A model generated the notes under the pieces. That model saw nothing but the letters and a program-made list of their open reading frames with translations, was not told the DNA's origin and did no database searches. From contig NZ_JAKNTW010000008.1 in NCBI RefSeq assembly GCF_022213955.1, positions 186,001 to 250,000 on the forward strand: a stretch of DNA of 64,000 bases. Direction: 5' to 3'. The number at the start of each line of letters is the position of its first letter. Positions within the stretch are counted from its first letter, which is position 1. This document shows positions 1 to 8,681 of the stretch, in pieces. The translations under genes were made by a program, and so were the position numbers. The DNA is from Dolomitihabitans soli. Its GTDB lineage: Bacteria > Actinomycetota > Actinomycetes > Streptosporangiales > Streptosporangiaceae.

Positions 1-20
1 CCTAGGTTCTGGGCTATCTA

Positions 21-38
21 AAAGTAAGCACGTACCTT
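21..38. promoter_or_regulatory. probable HxlR operator
   Basis: The sequence AAAGTA-N6-TACCTT is an inverted repeat with one mismatch, 17 bases before the start of an HxlR-type gene. Two direct AGTAAGC copies (23-29 and 41-47) are also present. HxlR/YodB-type regulators commonly bind GTA-N-TAC palindromes in their own promoter, so autoregulation is inferred. Confidence 0.4.
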
Positions 39-54
39 CGAGTAAGCTGCCCTC

Positions 55-450
55 ATGAACGTAGGTCCCCAGGTGACGTCCCGGCCTAGCGATCCTCGGA
101 GTGACGTATATAACAGCGACTGCCCCGGCCGCGCCGTACTCGACCATGTGACCAACCGCTGGGGCATGCTCATCCTCACCGCCCTCGGCCACGGCCCCCT
201 GCGCTTCTATCTGCTGCGCGACCGGATCGGCGGGATCAGCGAGAAGATGCTGTCGCAGAACCTCCGCACCTTGGCCCGCGACGGACTGATCAACCGCGAG
301 GTCCAGCCCGCGACACCGCCCAGTGTGACCTACGCCCTCACCCCGCTGGGCCACGAACTGGCCGGACACCTCCAGGGCCTGGTCGGCTGGATCGCCGCCC
401 ACACCGGCGACATCCTCACCGCCCAGCAACGCCATGACGAACACACCTAG
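55..450 (+). CDS. HxlR-type winged-helix regulator
   Basis: A 131-residue DNA-binding protein of the HxlR family, small dimeric winged-helix regulators that often sense electrophiles, aldehydes or redox stress. Family hallmarks are visible: CPGRAVLDHVTNRWGMLIL near residues 23-41 with the usual N-terminal cysteine, GGISEKMLSQNLRTLARDGL as the recognition helix, and VTYALTPLGHEL in the wing. The ATG at 55 lies just downstream of an inverted repeat. Length fits the family. No enzyme gene sits beside it on the same strand, so its target is unknown; the lipoprotein downstream is convergent. Confidence 0.88.
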   Translation: MNVGPQVTSRPSDPRSDVYNSDCPGRAVLDHVTNRWGMLILTALGHGPLRFYLLRDRIGGISEKMLSQNLRTLARDGLINREVQPATPPSVTYALTPLGHELAGHLQGLVGWIAAHTGDILTAQQRHDEHT

Positions 451-529
451 GGAGCCCCTTGAAATACGGGGACGCAGGATGGCGCCAACGCCTCAGGAAC
501 GAGCCCGTCGCGATCGCCGCTCAGCTCAG

Positions 530-1132
530 CTAACCATTCTTGGTCACGGTGCCGGTCTTGGCGTCGACCTTGATCCCCTGCCAGGTGCCATCCGGGGTGA
601 CGGCGTCGACATCCCAGACGAGGAGATCGCCGTCGTACCTGTCCAGGCTCATGTGGGTGATCTTGCCTTGCGGCACCGAGGAGGACACCTTCTCCACCGC
701 ATCCTTGAAGGTCAGCTCGGCGTCCTTGATTATTGCCATGACCCTGGCCTTCTCCCCTTTGCCGGTGTCCTTGACCCTGGGTTCCGAGAGCACCTTTCCT
801 GACGCGCCCACTTCCAGCAACCGCTCAGTACCGTCGGGTCCGGCCAGTTGGACCCCCCAGATCTCGCCGCCGTTCTCCGACTGGACCGAGAGGAAAGTGG
901 AGCCCTCGACGGCATTCATGGCTGCGGTGGCCACCTTCTCCAGGATCGCCATCCCGCCGGGTTCCTGGCTGGGGCCGCCCGGCGGCCCCCACGATGACAT
1001 GAGGCCTCCTACGGGTGCCGCCTTGATGACACTGGACCGCGTCTGGACGCCCCCGCAGGCCGCAACCGCAAGCAATGCCGAGCCGACAAAGATGGTGCCA
1101 ATGATAGCCTTTGACCGTTTTCCACCATTCAT
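530..1132 (-). CDS. PepSY-domain lipoprotein
   Basis: A roughly 200-residue exported lipoprotein. The ATG at 1132 gives a basic N-terminus (MNGGKRSKAI), a hydrophobic stretch, and a lipobox-like AVAAC, so residue 26 or so would be lipidated and the protein held on the outer face of the membrane. The C-terminus has a PepSY-like end (DLLVWDVDAVTPDG, then VDAKTGTVTKNG); PepSY domains occur in secreted inhibitors and regulatory lipoproteins. An in-frame start 20 codons upstream would bury the signal peptide and was rejected. No specific substrate can be named. Confidence 0.75.
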   Translation of the reverse strand: MNGGKRSKAIIGTIFVGSALLAVAACGGVQTRSSVIKAAPVGGLMSSWGPPGGPSQEPGGMAILEKVATAAMNAVEGSTFLSVQSENGGEIWGVQLAGPDGTERLLEVGASGKVLSEPRVKDTGKGEKARVMAIIKDAELTFKDAVEKVSSSVPQGKITHMSLDRYDGDLLVWDVDAVTPDGTWQGIKVDAKTGTVTKNG

Positions 1133-1249
1133 ACTGATGACGCTGCCCGGAACTCGACAAAGGCACGCCCGGAGGTCGGACAATACGGTCAATCACTGCC
1201 CGACCGACCGTCGTCAGTAGCTCCGTCACCGGTGTCATGAAGAACCGCG

Positions 1250-1690
1250 TCAGCGACCGACCGATGCCGACTCGTACTTGTCGGGTTTCGGCTCCGCCAT
1301 CGGCATCAGCGCCCACACCGACTGACGCCCGCCGCCGACCCTTCGCACACCCCACCGGCACGAAAGCCGTTCCACCAGCCACAGCCCTCGCCCATCGAGG
1401 CTCTCAAGATCCGGCTCCCGCTGCCGGGGCACGGTCGCCGCCCCATCGTCGATCACCTCGATCCGGACCATCTCCGCACCAGCATCGAAGACCACCACCA
1501 TCACCAGACCGCCCGCTCCGCCCGACTCGGTGTGCTTCACCGCGTTCCCCACCAACTCGCTCACCACCAGCAACGCGTCATCCACCCCCACGCACCCGAC
1601 CGCCTCCAACACCACCCCCGCCCACTCCCGAGCCACCGAAACCGACCGCTCCACCCCGGGCAACGTCACCACCCGTGGCGGCCAGGCCAT
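1250..1690 (-). CDS. RsbW-like ATP-binding protein
   Basis: A small single-domain GHKL ATPase of the anti-sigma-factor/serine-kinase type (HATPase_c_2). The N-box is SELVGNAVKHT, and the G1 and G2 regions are IEVIDDG and DGRGLWLVERL. Such stand-alone domains are abundant in filamentous actinomycetes and are thought to act on anti-sigma-factor antagonists; the partner is not visible here. The ATG at 1690 overlaps the stop of the upstream gene as TGATG, which indicates translational coupling and supports this start over one 14 codons earlier. Confidence 0.8.
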   Translation of the reverse strand: MAWPPRVVTLPGVERSVSVAREWAGVVLEAVGCVGVDDALLVVSELVGNAVKHTESGGAGGLVMVVVFDAGAEMVRIEVIDDGAATVPRQREPDLESLDGRGLWLVERLSCRWGVRRVGGGRQSVWALMPMAEPKPDKYESASVGR

Positions 1691-1896
1691 CACCGCGCCC
1701 CCAAGGCCCGCTCGGCTTCCCGCGCTCGACACTCAAGGTCCTCAGCGGTCGGTGACTCAAGATGCGTCACCGCCCCCAGGTGCCGAACCCGCGGCACCGC
1801 CCAGAACCGCCCGGTGTGCTCGCCGTACCACACCACCCAGTACGGCAGGCGTACGGCGAGCATCCGCACGTGACGTCTGGCAGTCGTCTCGTCCAT
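1690..1896 (-). CDS. small conserved actinobacterial protein
   Basis: A 68-residue protein beginning MDETTARRHVRMLAVRLPYW, with an aromatic core (WVVWYGEHTGRFWAVPR) and a charged C-terminal helix. No domain of known function is recognised. Its stop overlaps the start of the RsbW-like ATPase (TGATG), so the two are almost certainly made together. It is divergent from the XRE regulator at 2025. A longer upstream start exists, but that extension looks non-coding. Confidence 0.6.
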   Translation of the reverse strand: MDETTARRHVRMLAVRLPYWVVWYGEHTGRFWAVPRVRHLGAVTHLESPTAEDLECRAREAERALGAR

Positions 1897-2024
1897 CCAA
1901 CGGCCCTCACATCCGGCGGAATCATGGTCGATTCCAGTAGAGGACCTGCACCCTGGCCAGCGGAGGGTGACAATGAGGTGCACCAAGAGACACGTCGTGT
2001 GACCGGCGAGGGCAGGGGTTGGAC

Positions 2025-3236
2025 ATGACAGATCCTCCACAGTGGGCGACCCGGATTCGCACCGAACGCAAGGCCCGCCTCTGGGACGTCCACACCATGG
2101 CCCGCCACCTCCGCAGAACCGCAGGCAACGACCCGTTGCCCGACCACGAAGCCCTCGTCCGCTCGATCCGCCGCTGGGAATCAGGAAAGATCACGGCCCT
2201 GACCGAGCGCTACCGGTTGCTCTACTGCGGGGCGATGGGACTTGACGAGGACGACCTCTTCGGCGGCGTCTCTCCGACTACCGGCGACCCATCAACACCG
2301 CTTCACGACCTGGGCGCTATGACAGCCTTTCGCGGAGCCGATCGACGCGTGGGCGGAGGCCACCTGTACGAAAGCGTCCTCGGCTATCTGCGACGGGACA
2401 TCGCCCCGCAGCTGTTCGGCCGCCCGGATGGATCCGCAGCCTTCATCACCGCCGCCGCCTTCACCGAGATGGCCGGCTGGATGGCCCACGACGCCGGCCA
2501 GGACACCACCGCCGACCAGCACTTCTCCCAAGCCCTCGACCTCGTCACCGTAGGCGGCGACCGTCAGCTCGAAGCCCACATCCTGGGCAGCATGAGCCAC
2601 CTCGCCCTGCACCGCGGGTGCGCAGGCGATGCCGTACGGCTCGCACGCCGTGGCACCGACATGCTCACCCGATCACGCACCTCAGCTCCGACGATGCAAG
2701 CACGACTGCTGACCATGGCGGCTCGGAGCCGCGCGTCGCTGGGAGATCCCGCAGCGTGCACAAGGCTGCTCGACCGGGCCGAGCGTGCCCTCAACCACCC
2801 ACAAGAGGATGAGCCCTCACCGTGGATCGGACCCTTCGACGAAGGCTCCCTCGCTCTGGACACCGCCCGCTCCATGCTCACACTGGGACAACTCGATGAG
2901 GCCCGTCGTCAGTCCGATCGAGCTATCGCCCTTCGCTCTCCAGATCGCGCACGAAGCCGCGCCTTCGGCCAGCTCGTCCTGGCGAAGGTCATGCTGGCCG
3001 AAGGGTGCGTTGGTGAGGCATGCCGACTCGTCACAGGGGTCGCGGAGGACACTCGCTCCCTGAGCTCCCTCGTGGTAGCCCGCGAACTGGCAGAGATCGG
3101 CCGACGCCTGAAGGCGTACCGTGGAGAGGAGATCGTCACCGCATGCCTGATCCTGCTGCACCAGGCGGTGACGGAGCGATATCGGCTCTACCAGTGGGGA
3201 GCTTCTGATCGTGAACCCGGACGCCCCGCTCTATGA
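2025..3236 (+). CDS. XRE-type regulator with TPR-like C-terminus
   Basis: A 403-residue protein. Residues 5-80 form a Cro/C1-type helix-turn-helix (RIRTERKARLWDVHTMARHL through SIRRWESGKITALTERYR). The remaining 300 residues are alanine/leucine-rich helices spaced like tetratricopeptide repeats, as in large actinobacterial XRE regulators that sense a peptide or protein. The ATG at 2025 is preferred to an upstream TTG at 2019. The gene overlaps the NUDIX gene by 26 bases, and a DUF397 gene follows, a pairing common in actinomycete XRE loci. Confidence 0.82.
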   Translation: MTDPPQWATRIRTERKARLWDVHTMARHLRRTAGNDPLPDHEALVRSIRRWESGKITALTERYRLLYCGAMGLDEDDLFGGVSPTTGDPSTPLHDLGAMTAFRGADRRVGGGHLYESVLGYLRRDIAPQLFGRPDGSAAFITAAAFTEMAGWMAHDAGQDTTADQHFSQALDLVTVGGDRQLEAHILGSMSHLALHRGCAGDAVRLARRGTDMLTRSRTSAPTMQARLLTMAARSRASLGDPAACTRLLDRAERALNHPQEDEPSPWIGPFDEGSLALDTARSMLTLGQLDEARRQSDRAIALRSPDRARSRAFGQLVLAKVMLAEGCVGEACRLVTGVAEDTRSLSSLVVARELAEIGRRLKAYRGEEIVTACLILLHQAVTERYRLYQWGASDREPGRPAL

Positions 3237-3726
3237 GCGCGACCCCGCCGCCTGGCACGCCCACCTCGCCGAAGGCAACGCCAAGCAGGCCAGGAAACGC
3301 GTCGGGGCCGACGTCCTGATCCGCGACGAACAGGGCCGCATCCTGCTGGTGGACCCGAAGTACAAGCCCGACTGGGACCTTCCCGGCGGAATGGCCGAGG
3401 CCAACGAATCCCCACTGGCCGCCGCCCGGCGGGAGATCAAGGAGGAACTCGGCCTCGACCTGGAGATCGGCCGCCTTCTCGTCGTCGACTGGGTTCCCCC
3501 ACACGGCCCTTGGGACGACTCCCTCATGTTCATCTTCGACGGCGGCATCCTGCCAGCCGACCAGGCCGCAAGCATCCAGCTCAGCGACCAGGAACTATGG
3601 CAGTACCGTTTCCAGAACCCGGACGGAACAGCTCAGTTACTCCGACCGTACGTCCTACGGCGTGTGCGAGCAGCTTTCGATGCATTGAGCTCGCAGAGAG
3701 CATGCTTCATCGACGACGCCTTGTGA
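3211..3726 (+). CDS. NUDIX hydrolase
   Basis: A 171-residue NUDIX enzyme that would hydrolyse a nucleoside diphosphate linked to another group. The NUDIX box is complete: G-x5-E-x7-REIKEELGL (GMAEANE then REIKEELGL, about residues 50-72), carrying the Mg-binding glutamates. The GTG start lies inside the end of the XRE gene, so the two are probably co-translated. No substrate-specific motif is recognised, so nucleotide-pool cleaning or signalling cannot be separated. Confidence 0.9.
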   Translation: MNPDAPLYERDPAAWHAHLAEGNAKQARKRVGADVLIRDEQGRILLVDPKYKPDWDLPGGMAEANESPLAAARREIKEELGLDLEIGRLLVVDWVPPHGPWDDSLMFIFDGGILPADQAASIQLSDQELWQYRFQNPDGTAQLLRPYVLRRVRAAFDALSSQRACFIDDAL

Positions 3727-3760
3727 GGGCGTACCACGAATGAGAACGAGGAGGACGGGA

Positions 3761-3967
3761 ATGGAGAACCCTGACCTGTCAAATGCCGACTGGCGCACCA
3801 GTAGCCTGAGCGGCGGCAACGGCGAGTGCGTGGAGGTCGCCTTCGTCGGCCAACACGTCGCCGTCCGAGACAGCAAGAACCCCGACGGCGCCGTGCTGTT
3901 CTTCACCCCTGGCGAGTGGCAAGCCTTCACAGGCGGCGTCCACCTCGGAGAATTCACGCTTCCTTAG
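3761..3967 (+). CDS. DUF397 protein
   Basis: A 68-residue protein with the full DUF397 signature: W-R-T-S-S-L-S near residue 12, GECVEVA, then VAVRDSKNPDG and a W-x-x-F near the end. DUF397 proteins are found beside XRE regulators in Streptomyces-like developmental loci (whiJ/abaA-type) and are thought to act with them. The start MENPDLSNADW is chosen because homologues begin just before the tryptophan; a start 7 codons earlier adds only basic residues. Confidence 0.88.
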   Translation: MENPDLSNADWRTSSLSGGNGECVEVAFVGQHVAVRDSKNPDGAVLFFTPGEWQAFTGGVHLGEFTLP

Positions 3968-4256
3968 ACATCGCAATGCCGAATCCCAGCCTTTCGCCGG
4001 GTTCAGGAAGCCCGCGACCTCGTAGAAGAAAGTACGGCAGGCCCCGCTCTACTGATCCGCCAGCCGAGGAACCGCACGCACCGCCGCATCCCGTATCAAA
4101 GGTCTGGGAGCAACGGATTCACCTCTGGGTCACCTCACATGCCATGAACCACCGCGAATCAGCTACGGCATTTACTTGCACCAGCACAAGATCACTCCCA
4201 TCGTGCAAATGTTTCAGGTTCGTTCATCCGAGTCGGCTGTGCCGGCATCTATCGAA

Positions 4257-5066
4257 CTAGCCGACGCGGTTGGCGGAGGTTCGCCCCTTGTTCCAGCTTT
4301 CAACCACCATCTGGTAGCACTGGCTCTCTCGCGACCCGGTGCCACTGTTGTTGTAACCGCCGTTCGAGGCTCGGGTCAAAGCTTCGGAGCGCCAGCGCGC
4401 CGCCAAGCCCCGCTTGAGCATCTTATTCGCGAGCTCAGAGTCATCAATGCTGGAACCGTGGCGACCGAGGAACATCGCTACACCGCCCAGGATGACACCG
4501 TCCCAAGACTCCTTGTCCCTGCCCCAAGCCGCCTCAACCACCTTCAGAGTTCGGTCCAGGATCTCCTGACCATGCTGCCTCGCAATGCGCAGCACAGCCG
4601 ATACTGCACCCACACTGTTCGTTGAGCTCGAGCCCAGACCAAGACCGTGGCTCTTGAGCACATGGTCGACGCTCACACAGAGAGCATCCCCGGCTGTCAG
4701 ACCAACCTTGTACTCGTCCAGGGTGCTGACCTTCGCCGACTCTCGGTTCTTGATGAGAAAGAGAGTCGCCTCCTGCTGCTGATTAAGGCCGTAGTGAATT
4801 TCCGCCTTGATCGTCCGCAGACCTTGGATCTTGCAGGCCTGAGTGCGGTGCATGCCATCAACGATGTACCGGGTACCGTCAGCACGCTCAGAGACCACGA
4901 TCGAGCCTAGAGCGTCCACAATCAGACCGTCAGCGATACCCTTCGCTCGCTTTTGGTTAAGCCCCCGCTGCGCCTCTTCGTCGACCTTCAGTGAGTCGAT
5001 TTCGACCTCGATGCCGTACTCAACGCGGTGGTCCGGGAGTACGTACTGGAAACGCGACTTAGCCAT
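4257..5066 (-). CDS. ParB-like (DUF6551-type) protein
   Basis: A 269-residue protein whose N-terminal half resembles the ParB/sulfiredoxin nucleotide-binding fold: EIDSLKVDEEAQR, NQKRAKGIADGL, IVVSERADGTRYIVDGMHR and TIKAEIHYGL match the strand-helix pattern with the GMHR box (residues 20-100). The C-terminal half is helical and unassigned. It resembles the orphan ParB-like family DUF6551 rather than a chromosomal ParB. The ATG at 5066 has GGAGGTG 8 bases upstream. Base composition is clearly lower in G+C than its neighbours, so transfer (phage or plasmid remnant) is suspected. Confidence 0.7.
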   Translation of the reverse strand: MAKSRFQYVLPDHRVEYGIEVEIDSLKVDEEAQRGLNQKRAKGIADGLIVDALGSIVVSERADGTRYIVDGMHRTQACKIQGLRTIKAEIHYGLNQQQEATLFLIKNRESAKVSTLDEYKVGLTAGDALCVSVDHVLKSHGLGLGSSSTNSVGAVSAVLRIARQHGQEILDRTLKVVEAAWGRDKESWDGVILGGVAMFLGRHGSSIDDSELANKMLKRGLAARWRSEALTRASNGGYNNSGTGSRESQCYQMVVESWNKGRTSANRVG

Positions 5067-5098
5067 GGGCGGCACCTCCGTATCACGGTTTGCTGGAG

Positions 5099-5440
5099 CT
5101 ACGACTGAAGGCGTTCTTGAGACGAGCCCGGCGGAGGAGGAGCGTTTTTGAGAAACTCAGTCGCAACCGTCTCGCTCGTCGTTGACACTGTCCTATGGGC
5201 GTCGCCATTCCGCTCTTCCCAGCGTAGAACTGGTGTAGGCTCCCACCATCTACGGCTAGCTATTGCTCCACGCTGCCCACCCTGGTCAGTCATAGAATTG
5301 AGCCATACGCCCAGTACAACCAGGGCGATCACAACAACCCAAATCAGCACGTTGTGCTTCCACTCGGTGGCGAAATTCACGGCAACACCCGTCCCGGCCG
5401 TCGCCAGAGCGCCCCAGATCTTCCACGACTTGAGGTTCAT
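5099..5440 (-). CDS. small membrane protein
   Basis: A 113-residue protein with two hydrophobic segments near the N-terminus (IWGALATAGTGVAVNFA and LIWVVVIALVVLGVWL), followed by a polar, disordered cytoplasmic or external tail. The ATG at 5440 is taken; the longer frame adds an improbable arginine-rich stretch. It lies 32 bases upstream of the ParB-like gene on the same strand, so co-transcription is likely. No family is recognised. It shares the low-GC character of this patch. Confidence 0.5.
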   Translation of the reverse strand: MNLKSWKIWGALATAGTGVAVNFATEWKHNVLIWVVVIALVVLGVWLNSMTDQGGQRGAIASRRWWEPTPVLRWEERNGDAHRTVSTTSETVATEFLKNAPPPPGSSQERLQS

Positions 5441-6008
5441 GTCTGATGACCTCTCAGGACGATTTCTCGACGGAGTACGCCCTGCGGTGTCCGGGCTCAA
5501 CACCTATTAGGCCTATGTCTGGACACTAACGATTCCTTGACCTGAGCACAACCAGAAGTTGGTTCCCGCAAGCCCGGATGACAGCGCCCAACCCGGCTTC
5601 GTCCCATCGACCAGGCAAGCGCACCGCCATTAAAACCATGACAAATATGGACAAAAGAGCACATATATCCATGTCACAGGCTCATTTGGAGCTTAAGGTG
5701 CTGGCTTGATAACAAAGAGATAACGAGACTCTGTTGGATCGGGGGAACCGACCAGTCGCGAGGTTGGCACGGGGCTTCAGTCCGCTATGGGGTGGCACCG
5801 AAGCGTGCCCGTCGTCTCTTCTGGAGCTGGCTACACCGCAGACGTCGCCCTAACCGGTGCCCCACCGGCTTTCGGTCTAGAGCTGAGCTAGTCGAGGATC
5901 GAGATCGCCTCACGCATATACCCGGGCCTTGCCACAAGGACTGTGCCCCAGCTAATTCCGCCTCAAGGCCCTCTTCCCCCACGCAGACATCAAGGCCAAG
6001 ATAGAAGC
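5441..6008. other. intergenic stretch, low-GC patch
   Basis: No convincing gene: reading frames here lack ribosome sites and family motifs. The stretch is richer in A+T than the rest of the window (for example around 5630-5715) and separates divergent genes, so promoters are expected. No tRNA or terminator hairpin was recognised. Confidence 0.4.
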
Positions 6009-6257
6009 ATGGCGAAGATCGCAGAATTCTTCATGGTCACCGTTAACTCAGCCCCACATCCGACAGAGGTTGAGTGCGGATATCAGGTTATCCACACAGC
6101 TGATGGCGCTCTACTACAGTTGAGCACTTACGGTTCAGACGGTCGACAGTCCCGAAAGAAGACCAGCCAGACGATCCAGCTTGATCAAGAACGCGCCGCA
6201 GAACTTCTTCAGATCATAACCAACACTTTTCCCGCACTAAGGAGATCACCTGACTAA
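6009..6257 (+). CDS. small conserved protein of unknown function
   Basis: An 82-residue protein starting MAKIAEFFMVTV. The central LLQLSTYGSDGRQSRKKTSQ followed by TIQLDQERAAELLQII and FPAL resembles a small actinobacterial family with the pattern QLxTYGSxxR...SQTxQLDxxxAxELxxIIxxxFP, whose members lack a proven function. The ATG at 6009 is used because the upstream extension is not protein-like. It sits alone between spacers in the low-GC patch. Confidence 0.55.
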   Translation: MAKIAEFFMVTVNSAPHPTEVECGYQVIHTADGALLQLSTYGSDGRQSRKKTSQTIQLDQERAAELLQIITNTFPALRRSPD

Positions 6258-6365
6258 AGCCAGCCAAGAGCTTTGTTGCGATATCAAACCGCTAGATCTC
6301 TCATTACATTTCATGGGCGAGTGAATTCGATTTTCGACGACCTCGTCCGAGATTCACCGTCGTAG

Positions 6366-7133
6366 TCACTCCTGCTTGCGGCCGTAGGCGTAGATGACCT
6401 GGGTGGTTATGGAGGCGGTGGACGGGAGGGTCGTTTTGAAGTGGGTCTCCAGGGTGATGAGGTCAGTTGGGGAGAGGGTTTGGAGTTCGGGGTAGTGGGG
6501 GCTGGTGGAGAGGACGCGCCAGGCGTGGGAGGGGTCGGAGGCCGGGAGGGTGAGGGTGTCGGCGATTGTGTGGGTGGGGGTGAAGTCGGCGCGGGTCAGG
6601 GCGGCCTCGCTGCGGTCCTCCGTTCCGAGGGCGGCCATGGGGTCGGTTAGGGAGAGGCCGAGGTCGGCGGCGCAGGCGCGGAAGATCCTTGCGGTAGATG
6701 GCTCTCCCTCTCGCATGGTCGAGAATCCGACGAGCCCGCCTGGCTTGAGGACTCGGCGCCATTCCCTCAATGCCTGGTCTACTGGGAGATAGAGCATGCC
6801 GGAGGCGCAGATCACCGCGTCGAACTCGGCGTCGAACTCGTTCAGGTCGGTGACGTCCGACTGGATGTAGGAAACCGTGGCCGGGGCGTGCCGTACGGCT
6901 TGGGTGAGCATTCCGGGTGAGATGTCGGCTCCGATCACCCGGCCCGTCGGTCCCACCACGGTGGCGGCGGCTCTCGCGGCCAGGCCTGTGCCGGTCGCGG
7001 CGTCCAGGACGTGCCAGCCGGGTGCCATATCGGCGAGTTCCACCAGGCGCTTGGCGTATCGGACGTGCCACTCCGCGTTCTCGTAGTGGTCGGCTCGCTC
7101 GTCGAAGTACGCCCGCGTCGTCTCTGGGTCCAT
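6366..7133 (-). CDS. class I SAM-dependent methyltransferase
   Basis: A 255-residue Rossmann methyltransferase of the UbiE/Methyltransf_11 type. Motif I is VLDAATGTGLAARAAA (about residue 45), the acidic loop GADISPGML follows, motif IV is FDAVICASGMLYL and a post-motif WRRVLKPGGLVGFS is present. The start at 7133 (MDPETTRAYFDERADHYE) matches the family; the ORF extends further upstream but the extra 36 residues are low-complexity. Substrate cannot be predicted and no pathway gene is adjacent. Confidence 0.85.
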   Translation of the reverse strand: MDPETTRAYFDERADHYENAEWHVRYAKRLVELADMAPGWHVLDAATGTGLAARAAATVVGPTGRVIGADISPGMLTQAVRHAPATVSYIQSDVTDLNEFDAEFDAVICASGMLYLPVDQALREWRRVLKPGGLVGFSTMREGEPSTARIFRACAADLGLSLTDPMAALGTEDRSEAALTRADFTPTHTIADTLTLPASDPSHAWRVLSTSPHYPELQTLSPTDLITLETHFKTTLPSTASITTQVIYAYGRKQE

Positions 7134-7366
7134 GATCCTATTGTGGGCGGGGCAGGTCAGGGGTGCCCAGCCGGATGTGCTCGCCGTACTGGGTGGAGCG
7201 GACGTTGAGTTTGCCGAACCGGCGCAGTTCCCACCGGACATCGGCGAGGTCCAGCATTCGCATTTCGTTGATCCTCAAGCCCACAGCGGCGATCAATCAC
7301 GATGGTGCCTGTGACCGCCACGCTGGTCCGGCCGGTACGGCCGGCCGGTGTCGATACGGTGCTGCC

Positions 7367-7909
7367 GTGGCTGACATTCACGAGCTCATGGTCGCGATGG
7401 ACCTGCGTGGCGACCTGTCCGAGGCCGAACTCGCCGAGTTGCGCTGGCACCTGGGCCTCGGCTCGCGGCCCGAGCACATCGCCGAGGAGACGATCATCGT
7501 CAATGAGGTTCTCGATCTGCTGGACGACGAGCAGAAGCCGGTGCGGGATAAGGACGGCGACTGGGTGATCAAGGAGTTTCCGCAACCGGCGTGGGGCGAC
7601 GGTTCGCCGTACGCGGCCTCGAAGATTCCTGGTGCCGGCTGCTCGATCCTGGTGCACGCGGATGACCACGACGACGAACGTTGGGCACTGACCTGCCGCT
7701 GGGAGATCCACCCCGACGGGCATGCCGAGGTGGCCGGGTTGATCGACTGGTTGGCCGCCCGGCTCCACAAGAAGGAATCCTTTTTCGGCTACCAGCGCTG
7801 GTATGAGGACCATGAGCCGGAATTGCTCAGCGTCCGTGACGGGAAGGTCGTGACGTGTCGCGACGGCGCATTCGTCCCGCCGTTCTGGGATGAACCTGAC
7901 GCGGACTGA
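7367..7909 (+). CDS. hypothetical acidic protein
   Basis: A 180-residue acidic soluble protein from a GTG at 7367. It contains a helix rich in Leu and Glu (MDLRGDLSEAELAELRWHLG), a segment GSPYAASKIPGAGCSILVH and aromatic residues towards the C-terminus (FFGYQRWYEDHEPE). I do not recognise the family. The composition and third-position GC are those of a real gene. It is divergent from the methyltransferase and convergent with the nucleotidyltransferase gene. Confidence 0.55.
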   Translation: MADIHELMVAMDLRGDLSEAELAELRWHLGLGSRPEHIAEETIIVNEVLDLLDDEQKPVRDKDGDWVIKEFPQPAWGDGSPYAASKIPGAGCSILVHADDHDDERWALTCRWEIHPDGHAEVAGLIDWLAARLHKKESFFGYQRWYEDHEPELLSVRDGKVVTCRDGAFVPPFWDEPDAD

Positions 7910-7996
7910 GCGATCAATCGCTTTCTACCGGGCCTTTCATCCCGTGTGGAGTAACGACACCCCAAGCTTCACCTGCCTGGTCAACGAGGCAGGGGG

Positions 7997-8050
7997 TTCG
8001 CCGTACTGGGTGGAGTGGGTAAGGCGCGAGCCGTACTGGGTGGAGTGGGT
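7997..8050. repeat. 30-bp repeats at a gene 3' end
   Basis: The core CCGTACTGGGTGGAGTGGGT occurs at 8001-8020 and again at 8031-8050. Related copies lie at 7181-7200 (ending GGAGCG) and, more diverged, at 8073-8090 inside the nucleotidyltransferase gene. The second copy abuts that gene's stop codon, suggesting the repeats grew from its 3' end. Confidence 0.6.
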
Positions 8051-8646
8051 TAGAGGGCGTTCAGCCAGGGGTGCTCGCCGTACTCGGTGGTCAGGGCTTC
8101 GTTCAGCCAGGTGCGCTGGGTTTCGGTCAGGTGAGGGAGGGCCTTGGTGAAGTCGGTGTGGTCCTTGGGGCGGGGGGATTTGGACTTGTAGAGGAGTTGG
8201 ATCTCGGGGGTCAGGCGGGAGAAGCCGTCGTCGGGGATCAGGGTTGAGGTCAGAGGGCGGCGGATTCGGGGGTTGCGGCGGTAGAGCCAGTCGTCGCCGT
8301 CTGACTCTTCGAGCATGAGCTGGAAGCGCCAGGGGCCGCCGTCGCGTACCCAGATGTCGTGGACGCCGGGTGGGAGGAGTTCGTCTGCGGGCCAGGGGCG
8401 GAGGGTGCCGGGTGGGTCGGCGGCCCAGCAGTCCCAGCCGGTGAGGTGGCGGCGTGCGGTGGCCTGGTCGCGGCGGAGTACGGCGATGTCGATGTCGTCG
8501 TGTCGCCGGTAGGCATCCCCGATGGCCAGCTCGATCGCGTATCCGCCGGCCAGCCACCAGGGGACGGGCAAGCCCTCGAACACGTCGACCACTTCGGCGG
8601 GCGACAGCGGCTCCCAAGGACCCCAGGGCGTCTCGATCAGCGACAT
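8050..8646 (-). CDS. nucleotidyltransferase (aminoglycoside adenylyltransferase-like)
   Basis: A 198-residue protein of the nucleotidyltransferase fold. The motif GGYAIELAIGDAYRRHDDID (about residues 30-49) holds the GG and the D-x-D metal ligands typical of the ANT(2'')-like group; PWRFQLMLEES and YRRNPRIRRP follow. Relatives include aminoglycoside adenylyltransferases, but most genomic copies have no proven drug substrate, so resistance is not claimed. The ATG at 8646 (MSLIETPWGPW) is preferred to an arginine-rich extension. Confidence 0.72.
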   Translation of the reverse strand: MSLIETPWGPWEPLSPAEVVDVFEGLPVPWWLAGGYAIELAIGDAYRRHDDIDIAVLRRDQATARRHLTGWDCWAADPPGTLRPWPADELLPPGVHDIWVRDGGPWRFQLMLEESDGDDWLYRRNPRIRRPLTSTLIPDDGFSRLTPEIQLLYKSKSPRPKDHTDFTKALPHLTETQRTWLNEALTTEYGEHPWLNAL

Positions 8647-8681
8647 TCCGCCATGGAAGCACAGCTGACAAGGAGCGAATA

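Noticed and set aside
434-1220. Plus-strand frames opposite the PepSY lipoprotein gene
   Set aside because: They are antisense to a gene with a clear signal peptide and have Arg/Ser-rich compositions.
5504-6008. A tRNA or small RNA gene in the low-GC spacer
   Set aside because: No cloverleaf, TTCGA loop or CCA end could be matched.
8050-8646. Aminoglycoside resistance call for the nucleotidyltransferase
   Set aside because: Only the fold-level motif is visible; most genomic relatives have no proven drug substrate.
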